Assembly (NCBI RefSeq): GCF_020171925.1
Contig: NZ_JAIVAR010000001.1
Span: 744,001 to 808,000 of the forward strand
DNA from: Rossellomorea aquimaris
Lineage (GTDB): Bacteria; Bacillota; Bacilli; Bacillales; Bacillaceae_B
Length of the DNA: 64,000 nt
Reading direction: 5' to 3'
The stretch's first letter is position 1, and each line of letters begins with the position of its first letter. Shown in pieces: positions 16,346 through 24,833 of the stretch. The notes under the pieces are model-generated. The model was not told where the DNA came from. It saw only the letters and a program-made list of their open reading frames with translations, and did no database searches. Made by a program: the position numbers and the translations under genes.

Positions 16346-17002
16346 TTACATCACCTGCATTGATTTTCGCTGTTTCAACAATGCTGAAACCTTCTGTACG
16401 GTATGCTGAACGAACGCATCGACTTCATCTTCTTTGAGATAAATGTAGCGATGTTCAGGAGAAATCGAACTAGTCTGATAGAATTCAGTGATGTTCCTGA
16501 TTTGTGTAAGCGTCTGCCCCACCGGGAAGAAATCCAGGTACTCAGGGAATTCCGTTATATGCTGAAATTCAGTCCAGAAGATACTGTCTTTATGATTCTG
16601 TAAATATTGAAAGTCCAACCCATACCAATCTTTCTTCACCAGCCTTGCATAATCCGGTGAATCCAATATGTCCCGGTACGCTTTTTCCTTCTTCTTTTCC
16701 TTTAACAGTTTAAGCCACTCTTCATCCGTGACGAGGTGGATATAATAGCCTAATAGATAGGAAAACTCAGGTACCTGCATTTCTTGGTCAGTTTCAAGAT
16801 ATTGATTGTAAAAAGCATCGGAATCTATTCCTGCTTCACCCTTGAAGTGCGTGATCTCCTTTGGGGGTACAGGCTTCCCATCTTCTCCAATAAGACCACA
16901 ATCCGGTCCGATGTTCCCGACCAGAAATTCGATTGGTGAAACGGGGAGTTCATTTTTTATTAATTCTTCCGTGATTCTAAAATGGGTTACCCATGTTGCC
17001 AT
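16346..17002 (-). CDS. zinc-dependent phospholipase C-like protein
   Basis: A 218-residue protein with TWVTHFRITEELI near the N-terminus, FLVGNIGPDCG, then KEITHFKG and YYIHLVTDEEW. These His and Asp positions match the zinc ligands of the zinc-dependent phospholipase C fold (PF00882). Phosphodiester or phosphomonoester hydrolysis is expected; the substrate is unknown and no signal peptide is present. ATG at 17002 is chosen since AAGGAG precedes it by 8 nt. The gene starts 5 nt after the NUDIX stop, so it is probably cotranscribed. The edge gene at 1-285 is a relative. Confidence 0.7.
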   Translation of the reverse strand: MATWVTHFRITEELIKNELPVSPIEFLVGNIGPDCGLIGEDGKPVPPKEITHFKGEAGIDSDAFYNQYLETDQEMQVPEFSYLLGYYIHLVTDEEWLKLLKEKKKEKAYRDILDSPDYARLVKKDWYGLDFQYLQNHKDSIFWTEFQHITEFPEYLDFFPVGQTLTQIRNITEFYQTSSISPEHRYIYLKEDEVDAFVQHTVQKVSALLKQRKSMQVM

Positions 17003-17007
17003 TGTGT

Positions 17008-17463
17008 TCACTCCTTTACATTGTAGTTGAAAAATTCCAACAACTGATTATCTACTTGATCGATATTACCGAGTGGTTCCTTTAAGTCCCATAGTCGGAT
17101 TCGGGATGTTTCTACATTTTCCTGAAAGGGCCGCAGTTTTTCTACCGATGCAACGTATACGGGATTGTATTTTATTTCATTGGTAGTGACGTTTTTCACT
17201 TTCAGCAAACCTTTGAATGCTAAATCCTGCACGATTTGCCCGGTCTCTTCGTAAAGTTCCCTGATTGCACATTCCTTCGCGGTCTCGCCCTCATCCCTGC
17301 GGCCTGCAGGGATTTCCCACTGCTCTCTGAGGGTGTTATAACAAAGTAAATATTTCTCTCGACAGCTAATGACGGCGTATGAACCGGCCAACCTGTGATA
17401 ATGATGTATATCAGTTTCATTCATATGGAGAAAATCCTGAAACTGGAAACCATGAGAGTTCAT
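17008..17463 (-). CDS. NUDIX hydrolase
   Basis: A 151-residue NUDIX enzyme. The Nudix box is complete: AGRRDEGETAKECAIRELYE then ETGQIV, with G-x5-E-x7-REL-x-EE-x-G. It acts on a nucleoside diphosphate derivative; the substrate cannot be told. ATG at 17463 follows AGGGGA by 6 nt; a longer frame to 17487 overlaps the upstream gene by 11 nt. It sits inside a run of small genes that are likely one operon. Confidence 0.85.
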   Translation of the reverse strand: MNSHGFQFQDFLHMNETDIHHYHRLAGSYAVISCREKYLLCYNTLREQWEIPAGRRDEGETAKECAIRELYEETGQIVQDLAFKGLLKVKNVTTNEIKYNPVYVASVEKLRPFQENVETSRIRLWDLKEPLGNIDQVDNQLLEFFNYNVKE

Positions 17464-17476
17464 CCTATTCCCCTGC

Positions 17477-17866
17477 TCAAACACCACTAACCGTAAGTCC
17501 TAACAAATGATCGGAGAACAAGATGAACTCCTCAAGGTAAACCGGTTCATTTGGTGCTGTGAGCGGCGTCAACTTCACGTTTGATAAATAGATGCATGCG
17601 GAAGGATTGACCAGTGTCTTGTCACTGATATCAATACCAGGATTGAGTTCGGATTCCTGCAAAGCACGACCCATGATCGGTTCACCTTCAAGGTCTTCTG
17701 CCAGCTGCATTTGAAAGTCCGCCTCGATTGTCGCGGTTGCCGTCACATACACAATCTTCTTGGCATCAGGATACTTCTCTCTCAGCTCCTCGAATTTCAT
17801 TTGTAACTCCACGATGATCAGCTTCTTAAAATCGATCGCTTGCTCCATCTCTTTTGCTTTTATCAA
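17477..17866 (-). CDS. hypothetical protein in NUDIX operon
   Basis: A 129-residue soluble protein with KKLIIVELQMKFEELREKYP and ATATIEADFQMQLAEDLEGE. The mid-part is rich in acidic residues, and a strand-rich end follows (CIYLSNVKLTPLTAPNEPVY). No family is recognised. TTG at 17866 is preceded by GGGGG. Its end meets the start of the NUDIX gene, so the two are likely cotranscribed. Confidence 0.6.
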   Translation of the reverse strand: MIKAKEMEQAIDFKKLIIVELQMKFEELREKYPDAKKIVYVTATATIEADFQMQLAEDLEGEPIMGRALQESELNPGIDISDKTLVNPSACIYLSNVKLTPLTAPNEPVYLEEFILFSDHLLGLTVSGV

Positions 17867-17880
17867 ATGTATTCCCCCCG

Positions 17881-18144
17881 TTATGTTCGTTTCTCAGACA
17901 ATCGCATGAATTTTGTAAAATAAGCTCCTGCCATCAACAAGATGATCGTTAGAGCCCAATTCCAAAAGCCCATGAAATCAAACCAGTATGCAAGTAGATT
18001 GACGACACCAATAAGAAAAAAGCAGATGGACGTCAAGGCCGTTTTGAAACCTGTTATTCCCGCTTTTTTTCTTTTTCTAATCACGTAGATAATTGATGCG
18101 ATCAGGACAATGGTTAGGATGATGGATAAGATGTTTTGTAGCAT
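17881..18144 (-). CDS. small three-TM membrane protein
   Basis: An 87-residue protein with three hydrophobic helices: LSIILTIVLIASIIYVI, ALTSICFFLIGVVNLLAY and NWALTIILLMAGAYF, and basic connectors (RKRKK). No family recognised. It lies 14 nt upstream of the 129-residue gene on the same strand. Confidence 0.6.
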   Translation of the reverse strand: MLQNILSIILTIVLIASIIYVIRKRKKAGITGFKTALTSICFFLIGVVNLLAYWFDFMGFWNWALTIILLMAGAYFTKFMRLSEKRT

Positions 18145-18194
18145 GTGGATTTCCTTTCTTATGTAAGATTACTTTGTTGATCTATCTTATAAAG

Positions 18195-18374
18195 TTACTG
18201 ATTCTTTTTCTTTAACTCCTCTGTTATGGAGTTTAGTTGTTCTTCTATGCGATTGAGTTGCCTCCCGCGTTTTGTAAACGCACGGAGTAGAATGACGATA
18301 AGACCGACTACCCAAATGATGAATATCAAACTAAACAGCTGAAAAAGTATATCGCCGACGTTAAAACCACCCAT
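18195..18374 (-). CDS. small membrane protein with coiled-coil tail
   Basis: A 59-residue protein: one membrane helix (FSLIFIIWVVGLIVILLRAF) followed by a basic turn and a short coiled coil (QLNRIEEQLNSITEELKKK). ATG at 18374 is preceded by a perfect AGGAGG at 8 nt, which overrules the longer frame to 18404. The layout resembles small Bacillus proteins of unknown role. Confidence 0.6.
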   Translation of the reverse strand: MGGFNVGDILFQLFSLIFIIWVVGLIVILLRAFTKRGRQLNRIEEQLNSITEELKKKNQ

Positions 18375-18404
18375 AAGATAAACCTCCTGCCTAAGATAAT
18401 GCAA

Positions 18405-18776
18405 AGTCTAAGAAGTAATTAAAATAGGAAACAATGAAGCCGAATAACGAACCAACAATGGTTATAAAATCGGATCGGTTCGATTATTCTTCCACTCATA
18501 GATCCGCGAAAAATGCTTAACGAAACCATAGTCACCCTCTTTAGAATGAAAACATTAAAACTGATAGACTACCAAACAGAACAGCAAAAGAAATCCGTGT
18601 ATATCTTTAATAAAGAATCTTTCTGCTTGTCAGCTTCCTATGGCATTTCCTCCACCTAATATGACCAATCCTACACCTATCACCCATTATTTCAAAAACC
18701 TCCCAACAGAGCAAGAAAGAATTACCAATTGCCTTCACTCTCCAAGGAGTTCCCCATAATTACTGCCAAGTACAAT
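18405..18776. other. gene-free stretch with traces of a decayed hydrophobic protein
   Basis: No intact gene. On the minus strand, short open pieces such as VIGVGLVILGGGNAIGS and SFAVLFGSLSVLMFSF in different frames look like leftovers of a small membrane protein. The evidence is too thin for a gene call. Confidence 0.3.
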
Positions 18777-19111
18777 CTACAACTCATCCATCATCGTCCA
18801 ATCCTCTGCTTCTACATCAGGTTGATTCGTCATGAAACGTTCGGTAATCATTCTGCCGACTTTATCATTGGACCACTTTGGGATCCTCTTTTCATCATTA
18901 CCCAGATGAAAATCATAGTAGAGGTCGACACTTAAAGAATCCCTATGTTGCCTGATCTCGATCAAGACGATTTTTCTCTCTTCAGCCCGCAGAGGTTCAG
19001 ACCAAGGCGCGTTGACATCCAGATCTCGATTAGAAGCAAACGTTTCTGCTTATCCTTCAAAAATGATGTCTTTCAATAGGCTGGCAGTAAGTCTACTCTT
19101 TTCTTCAAATG
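18777..19111 (-). pseudogene. decayed gene of unknown family
   Basis: One frame stays open from 18777 to 19111 except for a TAA at 19050-19052. It reads PFEEKSRLTASLLKDIIFEG before the stop and AETFASNRDLDVNAPWSEPL after it, then goes on to WTMMDEL. The sequence looks like real protein on both sides of the stop, and there is no start codon with a ribosome site after it, apart from a TTG at 18965. A single-base change from Gln or Glu would restore the frame. The family is not recognised. Confidence 0.5.
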
Positions 19112-19290
19112 GCTATTTGGGAAGGAACGGTTCGTGGTTTAGTCGATTTTGATGAATAAGTACACAATAATTAGTAGTAAGCTATGCAGCATTTCATAGT
19201 TCCTCCTAAACTAGCTTTATTTTTCATGTGACGTATAGTAAAGCTATAAGGTTTTTTGAAGAATTTGGTTGTGAGAAGCATGGCCGGTGG

Positions 19291-19410
19291 ATTTGTGCGC
19301 CATTTTTTGGATTTGCGCGTGGTTTTTGAGATTTGCGCGCGAAAATTTGAATTTGTGCGCGATTTTTTCGATTTATGCGCCAAAATTTTATTTTATGCGC
19401 ATTTTTACAA
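19291..19410 (+). repeat. phased mini-array, family A copy 1 (six 20-bp units)
   Basis: Six units with core TTTGTGCGC/TTTGCGCGT begin at 19291, 19311, 19331, 19351, 19371 and 19391, an exact 20-bp period, each followed by an A/T-rich spacer of about 10 bp. The 20-bp period is not a multiple of three, so the frames that cross it on the minus strand are not genes. It lies between a pseudogene and a divergent lipoprotein gene; 19112-19563 holds nothing else. Confidence 0.9.
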
Positions 19411-19563
19411 ATAACACCACATTCTAGCAAATCAACTGGAACACTTTACCTCGATTCTAACTTTCTCATTACGTTTTGCTATCATTCTATTAACATCGTT
19501 TTCCCGGACAGGAAATTGTGTTAAAATCCTCCATGTTCTCAGGTAAAAAAAGGATGTGTTAAC

Positions 19564-20664
19564 GTGAAAAAACTATTGCTGGTTCTTGCAGCTGGTTCAC
19601 TGATTCTTGGCGCGTGCTCTGATGCTGCCAGTTCAGTGAAAACGGATACGTCTGTAGAAGATGCATCGAAGACAGAACCGAAACAAGAAGAAGAAAAGAC
19701 TAAAAAAGAAGAACCAAAAAAAGAAGAGCCCCCTTTCAAGGCGTTGGAACCTTCAAAAGAGGCTGTTCTTATGCAGAAAACACTTTTAAAGGAAAAAGAG
19801 AAGCAAATGCCTGAAGATGAGGGTCAAACTGAAGGTCAGGAACAAACGAAGCCGGAAAGTGACACGTTGGCAGATGGTATCGAGGATTTTTCCGATGGAC
19901 CACTGAAGAATCATCGCCTGGTCACCTATTACGGGACGCCTCAATCCGAACATATGGGGATCCTTGGGAAATACGAGCCGGAGGAATTCATGAAAAAATT
20001 GAAAGAGCAGACGCAAGCCTATTCAGATGCTGACCCCGACCGTCCGGCAGTGCCAACGATCGAGTTGATTACGACGATGGCACAGAGTGATCCCGGTCCA
20101 GACGGTGATTATGTAAGTATGACGTCGGAGAAGAATATCGAAAACTATGTGAACTTGGCGAAAAAACATGACGCACTCGTGATCTTGGACATCCAGCTCG
20201 GCAAAGACACCGTCATGAACCAAGTGAAAATGGTTGAAAAATGGCTGAAGCTACCGAACGTCCACCTGGCCATCGACACAGAGTTCCATGTTACTGATGG
20301 GGAAAAACCTGGTGAGGATCTCGGAGAAGTGGACGGAACGAAAATCCAAGAAGCAATCGAATACATATCGCAGCTGACAGAAAAAAACAACCTGCCGGAT
20401 AAACTCGTCCTCGTCCATCAATTCACCGGTCCTGTATTAACGAACAAGGACGCCATCAAACCGACAGAAAACGTTGAAGTCGCCATCAACTTTGACGGCT
20501 GGGGAGCATCTGCCGACAAGCAGGCACTTTACAAGAAATTCATTCACAACGAACCGAACCAGTATGGCGGATTCAAGATCTTTTATGAGAAAGATGTTCC
20601 AGTACTCACACCTGAAGAAGTGTTGAAAATGGAACCGAGTCCGGCGATTGTGAATTATCAATGA
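19564..20664 (+). CDS. lipoprotein with TIM-barrel-like domain
   Basis: A 366-residue lipoprotein. The signal peptide MKKLLLVLAAGSLILGAC ends in a lipobox (LGAC). A 60-residue Lys/Glu-rich linker (EEEKTKKEEPKKEEPP) follows, and then a domain of about 240 residues with HRLVTYYGTPQSEHMGILG, HDALVILDIQLGK, HLAIDTEFHV and KLVLVHQF. The alternation of strands ending in acidic residues suggests a TIM-barrel of glycoside-hydrolase type facing the cell wall. The activity is not known. It starts at a GTG (19564) with AAAAGGATG upstream. It is the only plus-strand gene in this stretch. Confidence 0.7.
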   Translation: MKKLLLVLAAGSLILGACSDAASSVKTDTSVEDASKTEPKQEEEKTKKEEPKKEEPPFKALEPSKEAVLMQKTLLKEKEKQMPEDEGQTEGQEQTKPESDTLADGIEDFSDGPLKNHRLVTYYGTPQSEHMGILGKYEPEEFMKKLKEQTQAYSDADPDRPAVPTIELITTMAQSDPGPDGDYVSMTSEKNIENYVNLAKKHDALVILDIQLGKDTVMNQVKMVEKWLKLPNVHLAIDTEFHVTDGEKPGEDLGEVDGTKIQEAIEYISQLTEKNNLPDKLVLVHQFTGPVLTNKDAIKPTENVEVAINFDGWGASADKQALYKKFIHNEPNQYGGFKIFYEKDVPVLTPEEVLKMEPSPAIVNYQ

Positions 20665-20714
20665 TGAGGGATGTGCGGCGACGGTTTAGAATCGGCGCCG
20701 CGACTTCATCCAAT

Positions 20715-21332
20715 CTATTTCACCGCAGTAAGCTCGAGCTTCTCAACGAAATTCGCTCCCCTTAATTCCTTCAATGGAGCCAACCTCATCTTTGCCATCA
20801 GCCCGTTCGGTTCATCGACCTTATTAATATTTATCACCTTTTGGATTTGGAAGGTTTTATCCTTTTGCTCAAGTACAGTCACTCTCCCACTACTCGGAGG
20901 CAAACGTTCCCCTGCTGCCCCGAAGCTTTCTTGAACCTCTTCATCCTGCCTTCTTGGATCAAACACCGCTTCAAGTCGATACCGTTTGGATTCATCAGGT
21001 CTTTGAAGATAGATGGACGCCAATTTTCCATCCCTACCCACTTTTGAAATGGCTGAATCGGCAATCTGTTCAAGGGTTTCCGCCTTATAGTTCTCGATGT
21101 TTAAAGAAGAAGCATCATCCCGATAAGGATTCAATCGAAACTCAACAATCGCCCCTTCCGGCAGGTTTGATTCTCCGCGAAGCAACAATTTATTGCGATA
21201 AATCTGCACGAAGGCTTCCAGCGTCACGGCTTCTTCCGGTTTGAATAGCTCATGACTATTTTCATCAAACAAAATCACTCGGCACCCACTCAACAAAGGA
21301 ATCATGAGGATTAAACAGACAATCCATTTCAT
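20715..21332 (-). CDS. lipoprotein of unknown function
   Basis: A 205-residue lipoprotein. MKWIVCLILMIPLLSGC is a signal peptide ending in lipobox LSGC. The mature part begins RVILFDENSHELFKPEEAV and has strands such as LLLRGESNLPEGAIVEFRL, close in style to the extracellular domain of the anti-sigma factor at 51379 (GLSNLPEGTVITV). ATG at 21332 lies 1 nt after the stop of the upstream gene and has AGGTGAGG in front, so the two are coupled. No name can be given. Confidence 0.65.
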   Translation of the reverse strand: MKWIVCLILMIPLLSGCRVILFDENSHELFKPEEAVTLEAFVQIYRNKLLLRGESNLPEGAIVEFRLNPYRDDASSLNIENYKAETLEQIADSAISKVGRDGKLASIYLQRPDESKRYRLEAVFDPRRQDEEVQESFGAAGERLPPSSGRVTVLEQKDKTFQIQKVININKVDEPNGLMAKMRLAPLKELRGANFVEKLELTAVK

Positions 21333-21333
21333 G

Positions 21334-21576
21334 TTATCCCTCACCTTTATATCGTTTTTCCAAAACAGACAAGACCAAATAAATGACAATCCCTGTACCA
21401 GCCATGATCAGAAAAGAATCCGTGATCAGGTTAACATCTAGCTCATTCGTAATCCGGTCGACCTCCCCGTTCACACCGATTTCGATGACTTTCCATCCGT
21501 CATAATTAAGTGTTAATAATGAAATGATGAGACCGAGGATGAAACCGCCGAGTATTGAGACCCTGCCTTTTTTCAT
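21334..21576 (-). CDS. small membrane protein coupled to lipoprotein
   Basis: An 80-residue protein with two membrane helices (VSILGGFILGLIISLLTL and SFLIMAGTGIVIYLVLSVL) around an extracytoplasmic loop of about 30 residues. ATG at 21576 has GGAG at 8 nt; the longer frame to 21633 has no such site. It is the first gene of a two-gene unit with the lipoprotein. Confidence 0.6.
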   Translation of the reverse strand: MKKGRVSILGGFILGLIISLLTLNYDGWKVIEIGVNGEVDRITNELDVNLITDSFLIMAGTGIVIYLVLSVLEKRYKGEG

Positions 21577-21803
21577 ATTGAACACTCCTTCATTATGAAT
21601 TGAATACCCATAAGAAACCACTTCACATTCCAATTATTTCAAAATTCAGATTAGTAAACAAGGAAAAATATAGAAACATGAAATAAAGCGATCATGCTCT
21701 ATCATATCGGATCACTTTTAGACAAAATTTGGATTCCTTCACGTCTTTAAGGTAGTAAGATCGTTATCCATGTTTTATAATACGAAGCAAGGAGGTGAAA
21801 CAA

Positions 21804-22148
21804 ATGGAAAAGCAAATCATTGAGATGTTGTTCGACATCCAACGTAATATGAAGGAATTCGGTAGCGAGTTAAAAGAAACTCGTGCTGATGTTCGCGGCA
21901 TCCGTATTGATTTGGATGAGACTAGGGCTGATGTCAAACAACTAAGCCAGGATCTTTCAAACACACAAAGCGATGTCAAAGACATCAAGGAAACAGTCAA
22001 TCGAATCGAAGCTTCTCAAACGGAAGATGTCATTGCTTTGTTGAAAATGAACAAGCAAAACAGTAAAACTGACTTTGATTACTTGAACACAAGAATAACA
22101 AACGTGGATAAACGAGTATTTAACCTCGAGAATCGTGTTGAAGATTAA
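21804..22148 (+). CDS. coiled-coil protein
   Basis: A 114-residue protein that is almost all coiled coil, with a repeated pattern of LKETRADVRGIRIDL, LDETRADVKQLSQDL, NTQSDVKDIKETVNRIE and a C-terminal DYLNTRITNVDKRVFNLE. The 11- to 14-residue repeats look internally duplicated. Similar Bacillus proteins are of unknown role. The ribosome site AAGGAGGTGA is perfect and fixes ATG at 21804. A strong terminator follows at 22279. Confidence 0.7.
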   Translation: MEKQIIEMLFDIQRNMKEFGSELKETRADVRGIRIDLDETRADVKQLSQDLSNTQSDVKDIKETVNRIEASQTEDVIALLKMNKQNSKTDFDYLNTRITNVDKRVFNLENRVED

Positions 22149-22278
22149 TCGTTATTCTTTAGTATTAGACGATTAATTTTCACCTATAATTTAGTTCCTC
22201 TCAACATGTCCCGCACATTTTTCCTACATTTTTCTTCTTTTCAAACACTTTGTAACTCAATAATCAAAAAATGAACGG

Positions 22279-22326
22279 ACTGGCGCCATGTTAAAGTAAT
22301 CTTCTAACATGGCAGCCAGTTTTTTA
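22279..22326 (+). terminator. Rho-independent terminator
   Basis: ACTGGCGCCATGTTA pairs with TAACATGGCAGCCAGT (22279 to 22320) with a small internal mismatch, followed by a T run. It lies 130 bp after the coiled-coil gene. Confidence 0.85.
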
Positions 22327-22380
22327 TTTATAATGAGGACTTTAGGCGTACGTTGAATTCGATTTTATATAAGGAAAAGG

Positions 22381-22500
22381 ATTTGTGCGCGAAAATTAAG
22401 ATTTGCGCGTAGGAATTTCAATTTGCGCGTGAAAATTTGGATTTGTGCGCGATTTTCTTGAGTTATGCGTGATTTTTTAAGAATACGCGTAATTTAACAA
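22381..22500 (+). repeat. phased mini-array, family A copy 2 (six 20-bp units)
   Basis: Units of TTTGTGCGC/TTTGCGCGT type start at 22381, 22401, 22421, 22441, 22461 and 22481: exactly 20 bp apart. The sequence after the last unit (ACAAAATATCCCAT) resembles the tails of the other family A copies. The surrounding 22149-22708 stretch has no gene apart from the terminator. Confidence 0.9.
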
Positions 22501-22708
22501 AATATCCCATTTTATTTTCAGATCCCGTACTCTTGTTTTCAACGATTCACGGTCATCCCACTCCACGCTCCTAAATTACCATATCCATACTCACCCACAT
22601 AATCCCTACTTGACAGATATGCTTTATCAGAATTATAGTAATAAAAACACCTCCCCGCCCCTTTTCTCATTTGAACATACATTCTATTCCCAGAGGAGGA
22701 AGGAACCG

Positions 22709-22900
22709 ATGTCAAATCAAACCTCACTTAAACAACAGAACAAAGGGATCCTTCAATTAATGAAGGACTCCAAGGTAAAGGATCAGAAGGATCTGCATTC
22801 CTTATCACAGCCACAGCCCGATCTCAAAGCCATTTACAAGCGCGAATGCAATGGTCAGCATCCCCATTCAGGATATGAATCCATTAAATTTCATAATTAA
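22709..22900 (+). CDS. 63-residue hypothetical protein
   Basis: Begins MSNQTSLKQQNKGILQLMKD and ends HSGYESIKFHN. It is polar, with no signal peptide or membrane segment. A strong AGGAGGAAGGA ribosome site stands in front of ATG 22709, which overrules the longer frame to 22610. A clear terminator follows at once. It is not recognised. Confidence 0.6.
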   Translation: MSNQTSLKQQNKGILQLMKDSKVKDQKDLHSLSQPQPDLKAIYKRECNGQHPHSGYESIKFHN

Positions 22901-22901
22901 A

Positions 22902-22940
22902 ATAAGAGCGGCTGCGTCCATTGGATGCAGCCGCTCTTAT
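22902..22940. terminator. terminator shared by convergent genes
   Basis: ATAAGAGCGGCTGC pairs perfectly with GCAGCCGCTCTTAT around an 11-nt loop. On the minus strand it is followed by T-rich sequence, which suits the end of lysS; it also closes the plus-strand 63-residue gene. Confidence 0.8.
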
Positions 22941-22942
22941 GT

Positions 22943-24403
22943 CTACAATTTCCTGGTCAACGGAAACAACACACAATCCTTGATCGTATCTTGATCGGTC
23001 AATACCATCAACAGTCGTTCAATTCCGAAGCCCCAACCTGAAATCGGAGGCAGTCCGTATTCCATTGCAGTTACATAGTCTTCATCCATCTCCATCGCTT
23101 CTGCATCCCCATTACTCTTTAAGAGGGCTTGAACCTCCAATCTTCGTCTTTGTTCGATCGGATCGACGAGTTCAGAGTAGGCATTGATGATTTCTGCACC
23201 GTTCACGACTAGCTGGAATCGATCGGTCACGTTTGGGTCTTCGTCATTGGCTCTGGCAAGTGGCGACAGGTCAATCGGGTGCTGAGTCAGGAAGGTTGGT
23301 TTGATCAGTCTTGGCCTGCATGTTTTTTTGTAAAGCAGGTCGATCAGGTTGCCTCTTCCAAGTGCATGAAGGTCAGCATGTTCGAGTTGAATATTCCTGC
23401 TTTCAATTTCGTCAATCAGATCAGCCGGTGTAGGAACTAAATGAATATCTATTCCTGTATTTTCGAGAATCAACTCCCTGAATGAAACGACTTCCCATTC
23501 CTGTGAAAAATCAATCATCTGACCGCTTATGCTGATCGTAGTCGTGCTGAAGGTCTGTTCAAGTAGATACAGCACCATTTCCCTCATCAATTTCATTGTG
23601 TCTTCATAATTCCAGAACGCCGCGTATCCTTCGACCATCGTGAATTCCTGTAAGTGCTGAGGGCTGATCCCCTCATTCCGAAAGCACTTTGCCACTTCAA
23701 ACACTTTCGTAAAACCGCCTGCAATCAATCTTTTCAAATACGTTTCAGGGGCGATCCGTAAGTTCAGTTCCGTGTCGAGCGCATGATGATGCGTCTTGAA
23801 AGGCTTCGCCAATGCACCAGAGGAGGTGTGCTGCAAGATCGGTGTTTCCACTTCAATGAATGCTTGGTCTTCAAAGAACCGACGGATTGCGCGTAGCATG
23901 TTACTTCTTGCAAGCATACGGGTTTGTGTGTCACTTGTCATCAACAGATCCAGGTACCGCTGCCTGTAACGTGTCTCAATGTTGCTCAAGCCGTGCCATT
24001 TTTCCGGGAGGCTCCGTAATGCTTTGCCAAGAAAAACATACGTCTCGATTCTTAACGTTTTCTCCCCAGTCCGGGTCGAATACATCCTTCCTTCCACCCC
24101 GATAAAATCACCGATATCCACTGAATTATGAAATCGTTCAAACGATCCTTCTCCTACTTCATCCTTTTTCAAAAGAAGCTGCAAGCTTCCCTGTATATTC
24201 GAAATGGTGATGAAGGTTAGTTTCTTGAAGTTCCTGATTCCCATGATCCTGCCAGCTACACGGATACCTGAAGCACCGTCTTCAAGTAGGGCCGCATCCG
24301 GGAGTTCAGTATTTGTGGTGTATCGCTCTGGATATACCTCAATCCCCTCTGACCTCAACTCATTTAATTTTTCCAGTCTTCCCTCCATTTGTTCATGAAC
24401 CAT
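22943..24403 (-). CDS. lysS: class II lysyl-tRNA synthetase, T-box-controlled copy
   Basis: A 486-residue class II lysyl-tRNA synthetase that charges tRNA-Lys in the cytoplasm. An N-terminal OB-fold for the anticodon (GIRVAGRIMGIRNFKKLTF, LQLLLKKDE) is followed by the catalytic domain: motif 1 FIEVETPILQ, motif 2 KCFRNEGISPQHLQEFTMVE and motif 3 GWGFGIERLLMVLTD. The length equals the housekeeping enzyme. ATG at 24403 has GGAGTGA in front; upstream in-frame codons lack one. In Bacillus the main lysS lies in the ftsH-folK region with no T-box, so this is probably a second copy induced when charged tRNA-Lys falls. Sequence drift from the usual LysS (KALRSLPEKWHGLSN, TFLTQHPIDLSPLA) suggests a divergent paralogue. 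Confidence 0.9.
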   Translation of the reverse strand: MVHEQMEGRLEKLNELRSEGIEVYPERYTTNTELPDAALLEDGASGIRVAGRIMGIRNFKKLTFITISNIQGSLQLLLKKDEVGEGSFERFHNSVDIGDFIGVEGRMYSTRTGEKTLRIETYVFLGKALRSLPEKWHGLSNIETRYRQRYLDLLMTSDTQTRMLARSNMLRAIRRFFEDQAFIEVETPILQHTSSGALAKPFKTHHHALDTELNLRIAPETYLKRLIAGGFTKVFEVAKCFRNEGISPQHLQEFTMVEGYAAFWNYEDTMKLMREMVLYLLEQTFSTTTISISGQMIDFSQEWEVVSFRELILENTGIDIHLVPTPADLIDEIESRNIQLEHADLHALGRGNLIDLLYKKTCRPRLIKPTFLTQHPIDLSPLARANDEDPNVTDRFQLVVNGAEIINAYSELVDPIEQRRRLEVQALLKSNGDAEAMEMDEDYVTAMEYGLPPISGWGFGIERLLMVLTDQDTIKDCVLFPLTRKL

Positions 24404-24453
24404 TCTTCTCACTCCAGTCTTCATATTTTCCGTACACAACCTTTTTTCACAAC

Positions 24454-24765
24454 AAAAAAACTCCCACCCCCAAGATTCTTCATCTTGAGGACGAGAGTTT
24501 AAAGCTCCGCGGTACCACCCCAGTTTATTGATATGTCACCATACCAACCTCTTCGGGTACGTCAATGTTGAAGATTGAGTATACCCTATCTCTATAACGG
24601 GAGATCCCGTCGCAGCATCACCAGGCAACCGCTGGATCCGTGCGAGGCTCAGAGCCTTTTTTCATCCAAATCGTCATTGCTCCATCCCACCAACAGGAGC
24701 TCTCTGAAAATGACACAATCAAGATTACTCTTCTCTTCCTAGCCGTTTATTCCGTATTTTAATTA
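24454..24765 (-). promoter_or_regulatory. T-box riboswitch, lysine specifier
   Basis: On the minus strand the leader has a stem I with AGTA and GATGAA loop-E parts, a specifier that reads AAA (near 24657-24662, between GATGAA and GGCTCTGAGCC), a distal GGTGG loop and the T-box sequence GGGTGGTACCGCGG at 24507-24520. After it comes a terminator: a long GC-rich stem from 24461 to 24499 followed by seven T. Uncharged tRNA-Lys should pair with the specifier and the T-box bulge, block the terminator and allow lysS transcription. AAA is a Lys codon, which agrees with the gene. Confidence 0.9.
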
Positions 24766-24770
24766 GGAAT

Positions 24771-24799
24771 ATATTACCTTATTCGGTTTGGTGCGTCAA
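24771..24799 (-). promoter_or_regulatory. sigma-A promoter of the T-box/lysS unit
   Basis: On the minus strand TTGACG (24794-24799) and TAATAT (24771-24776) are separated by exactly 17 bp, close to the consensus. Confidence 0.8.
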
Positions 24800-24833
24800 T
24801 ACATTTTAGGATTCTACATTTTATAAGTGAACT

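Noticed and set aside
19171..19430. Two overlapping 68-70-residue minus-strand ORFs rich in Lys and Arg
   Set aside because: They arise from repeat array A. The 20-bp period moves through all frames, and there is no ribosome site.
20677..20705. GCGGCG/CGCCGC hairpin after the lipoprotein gene as terminator
   Set aside because: The loop is 15 nt and no T run follows; too weak to call.
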